Assembly (NCBI GenBank): GCA_017851655.1
Contig: JAFMMH010000014.1
Span: 1 to 33,040 of the forward strand
Direction of reading: 5' to 3'
Origin: Flavobacteriaceae bacterium
GTDB taxonomy: Bacteria; Bacteroidota; Bacteroidia; Flavobacteriales; Flavobacteriaceae
Length of the DNA: 33,040 nucleotides
Positions 33,014 through 33,040 of this stretch are shown in pieces. Position 1 is the stretch's first letter; each line of letters opens with the position of its first letter. Both the position numbers and the translations under genes were made by a program. Below the pieces are notes generated by a model. The model was given only the letters and a program-made list of their open reading frames with translations, searched no databases and was not told where the DNA came from.

Positions 33014-33040
33014 TAAAAAAGCCGTTTGAAAATTCAAACG
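33014..33040 (-). terminator. Terminator of a minus-strand gene beyond the right edge (cut by the window end)
   Basis: CGTTTGAA (33023-33030) pairs with TTCAAACG (33033-33040) over a two-base loop, and on the minus strand the hairpin runs into GGC and a T-run (33020-33015). The pairing may extend beyond the edge. It insulates the haloperoxidase-like gene from the next unit. Confidence 0.65.

Noticed and set aside
1-33040. CRISPR arrays, insertion sequences, phage genes, tRNA or rRNA genes, toxin-antitoxin pairs
   Set aside because: I looked for spaced repeats, terminal inverted repeats, transposase or integrase motifs and small overlapping gene pairs, and saw none; the window is continuous core-type genes.

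Overview
The window looks like a chromosomal stretch of a marine-type Flavobacteriaceae bacterium (phylum Bacteroidota). The evidence is the very AT-rich sequence, a full-length SprA (type IX secretion translocon), Bacteroidota-style TonB proteins with Pro-then-Glu linkers, an outer-membrane Skp pair behind BamA, and a promoter upstream of the heme farnesyltransferase gene that fits the Bacteroidota TTG-N20-TAnnTTTG pattern. It is almost all core genome. I see no tRNA or rRNA genes, CRISPR array, transposase, integrase or phage genes, and no gene-free stretch longer than about 210 bases.

Layout, left to right. (1) 1-4512, plus strand, envelope biogenesis: the tail of a DUF6089-like outer-membrane protein, uppS, bamA and two Skp/OmpH chaperones, closed by a bidirectional terminator. 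(2) 4565-7582: a gamma-carbonic-anhydrase-like protein, a three-domain Nfu-type iron-sulfur scaffold on the plus strand, then tsaB and a short-chain dehydrogenase. (3) 7681-13516, minus strand: a five-gene efflux operon (ATPase, two MacB-type permeases, MacA-type adaptor, TolC-type channel). (4) 13615-18661, minus strand: cytochrome oxidase accessory genes in the order cyoE, two subunit III genes, subunit IV, a terminator-like hairpin, then a cysteine-less Sco-like protein, Sco1, a DUF420 protein and a small CxxC membrane protein. (5) 18761-21094, minus strand: two tandem tonB genes, vanZ-like and gcvH. (6) 21146-32830, minus strand: sprA, ruvA, maeB and a vanadium-haloperoxidase/PAP2-like lipoprotein.

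How the genes work together: uppS, bamA and skp supply the lipid carrier and the assembly path for envelope proteins. SprA, TonB and the tripartite pump depend on that envelope. The cyoE/cox/sco block makes heme O, supplies two subunit III proteins and subunit IV, and probably handles copper delivery to an oxidase whose subunits I and II are not in this window. gcvH, maeB, ruvA and tsaB are housekeeping genes.

Nothing in the window is clearly a new defence or mobile system. The most interesting items are the oxidase maturation cassette (a degenerate Sco paralogue plus a small CxxC protein behind an attenuator-like hairpin), the tonB pair with a C-terminal half that looks homogenised by gene conversion, and a coiled-coil segment inside SprA.
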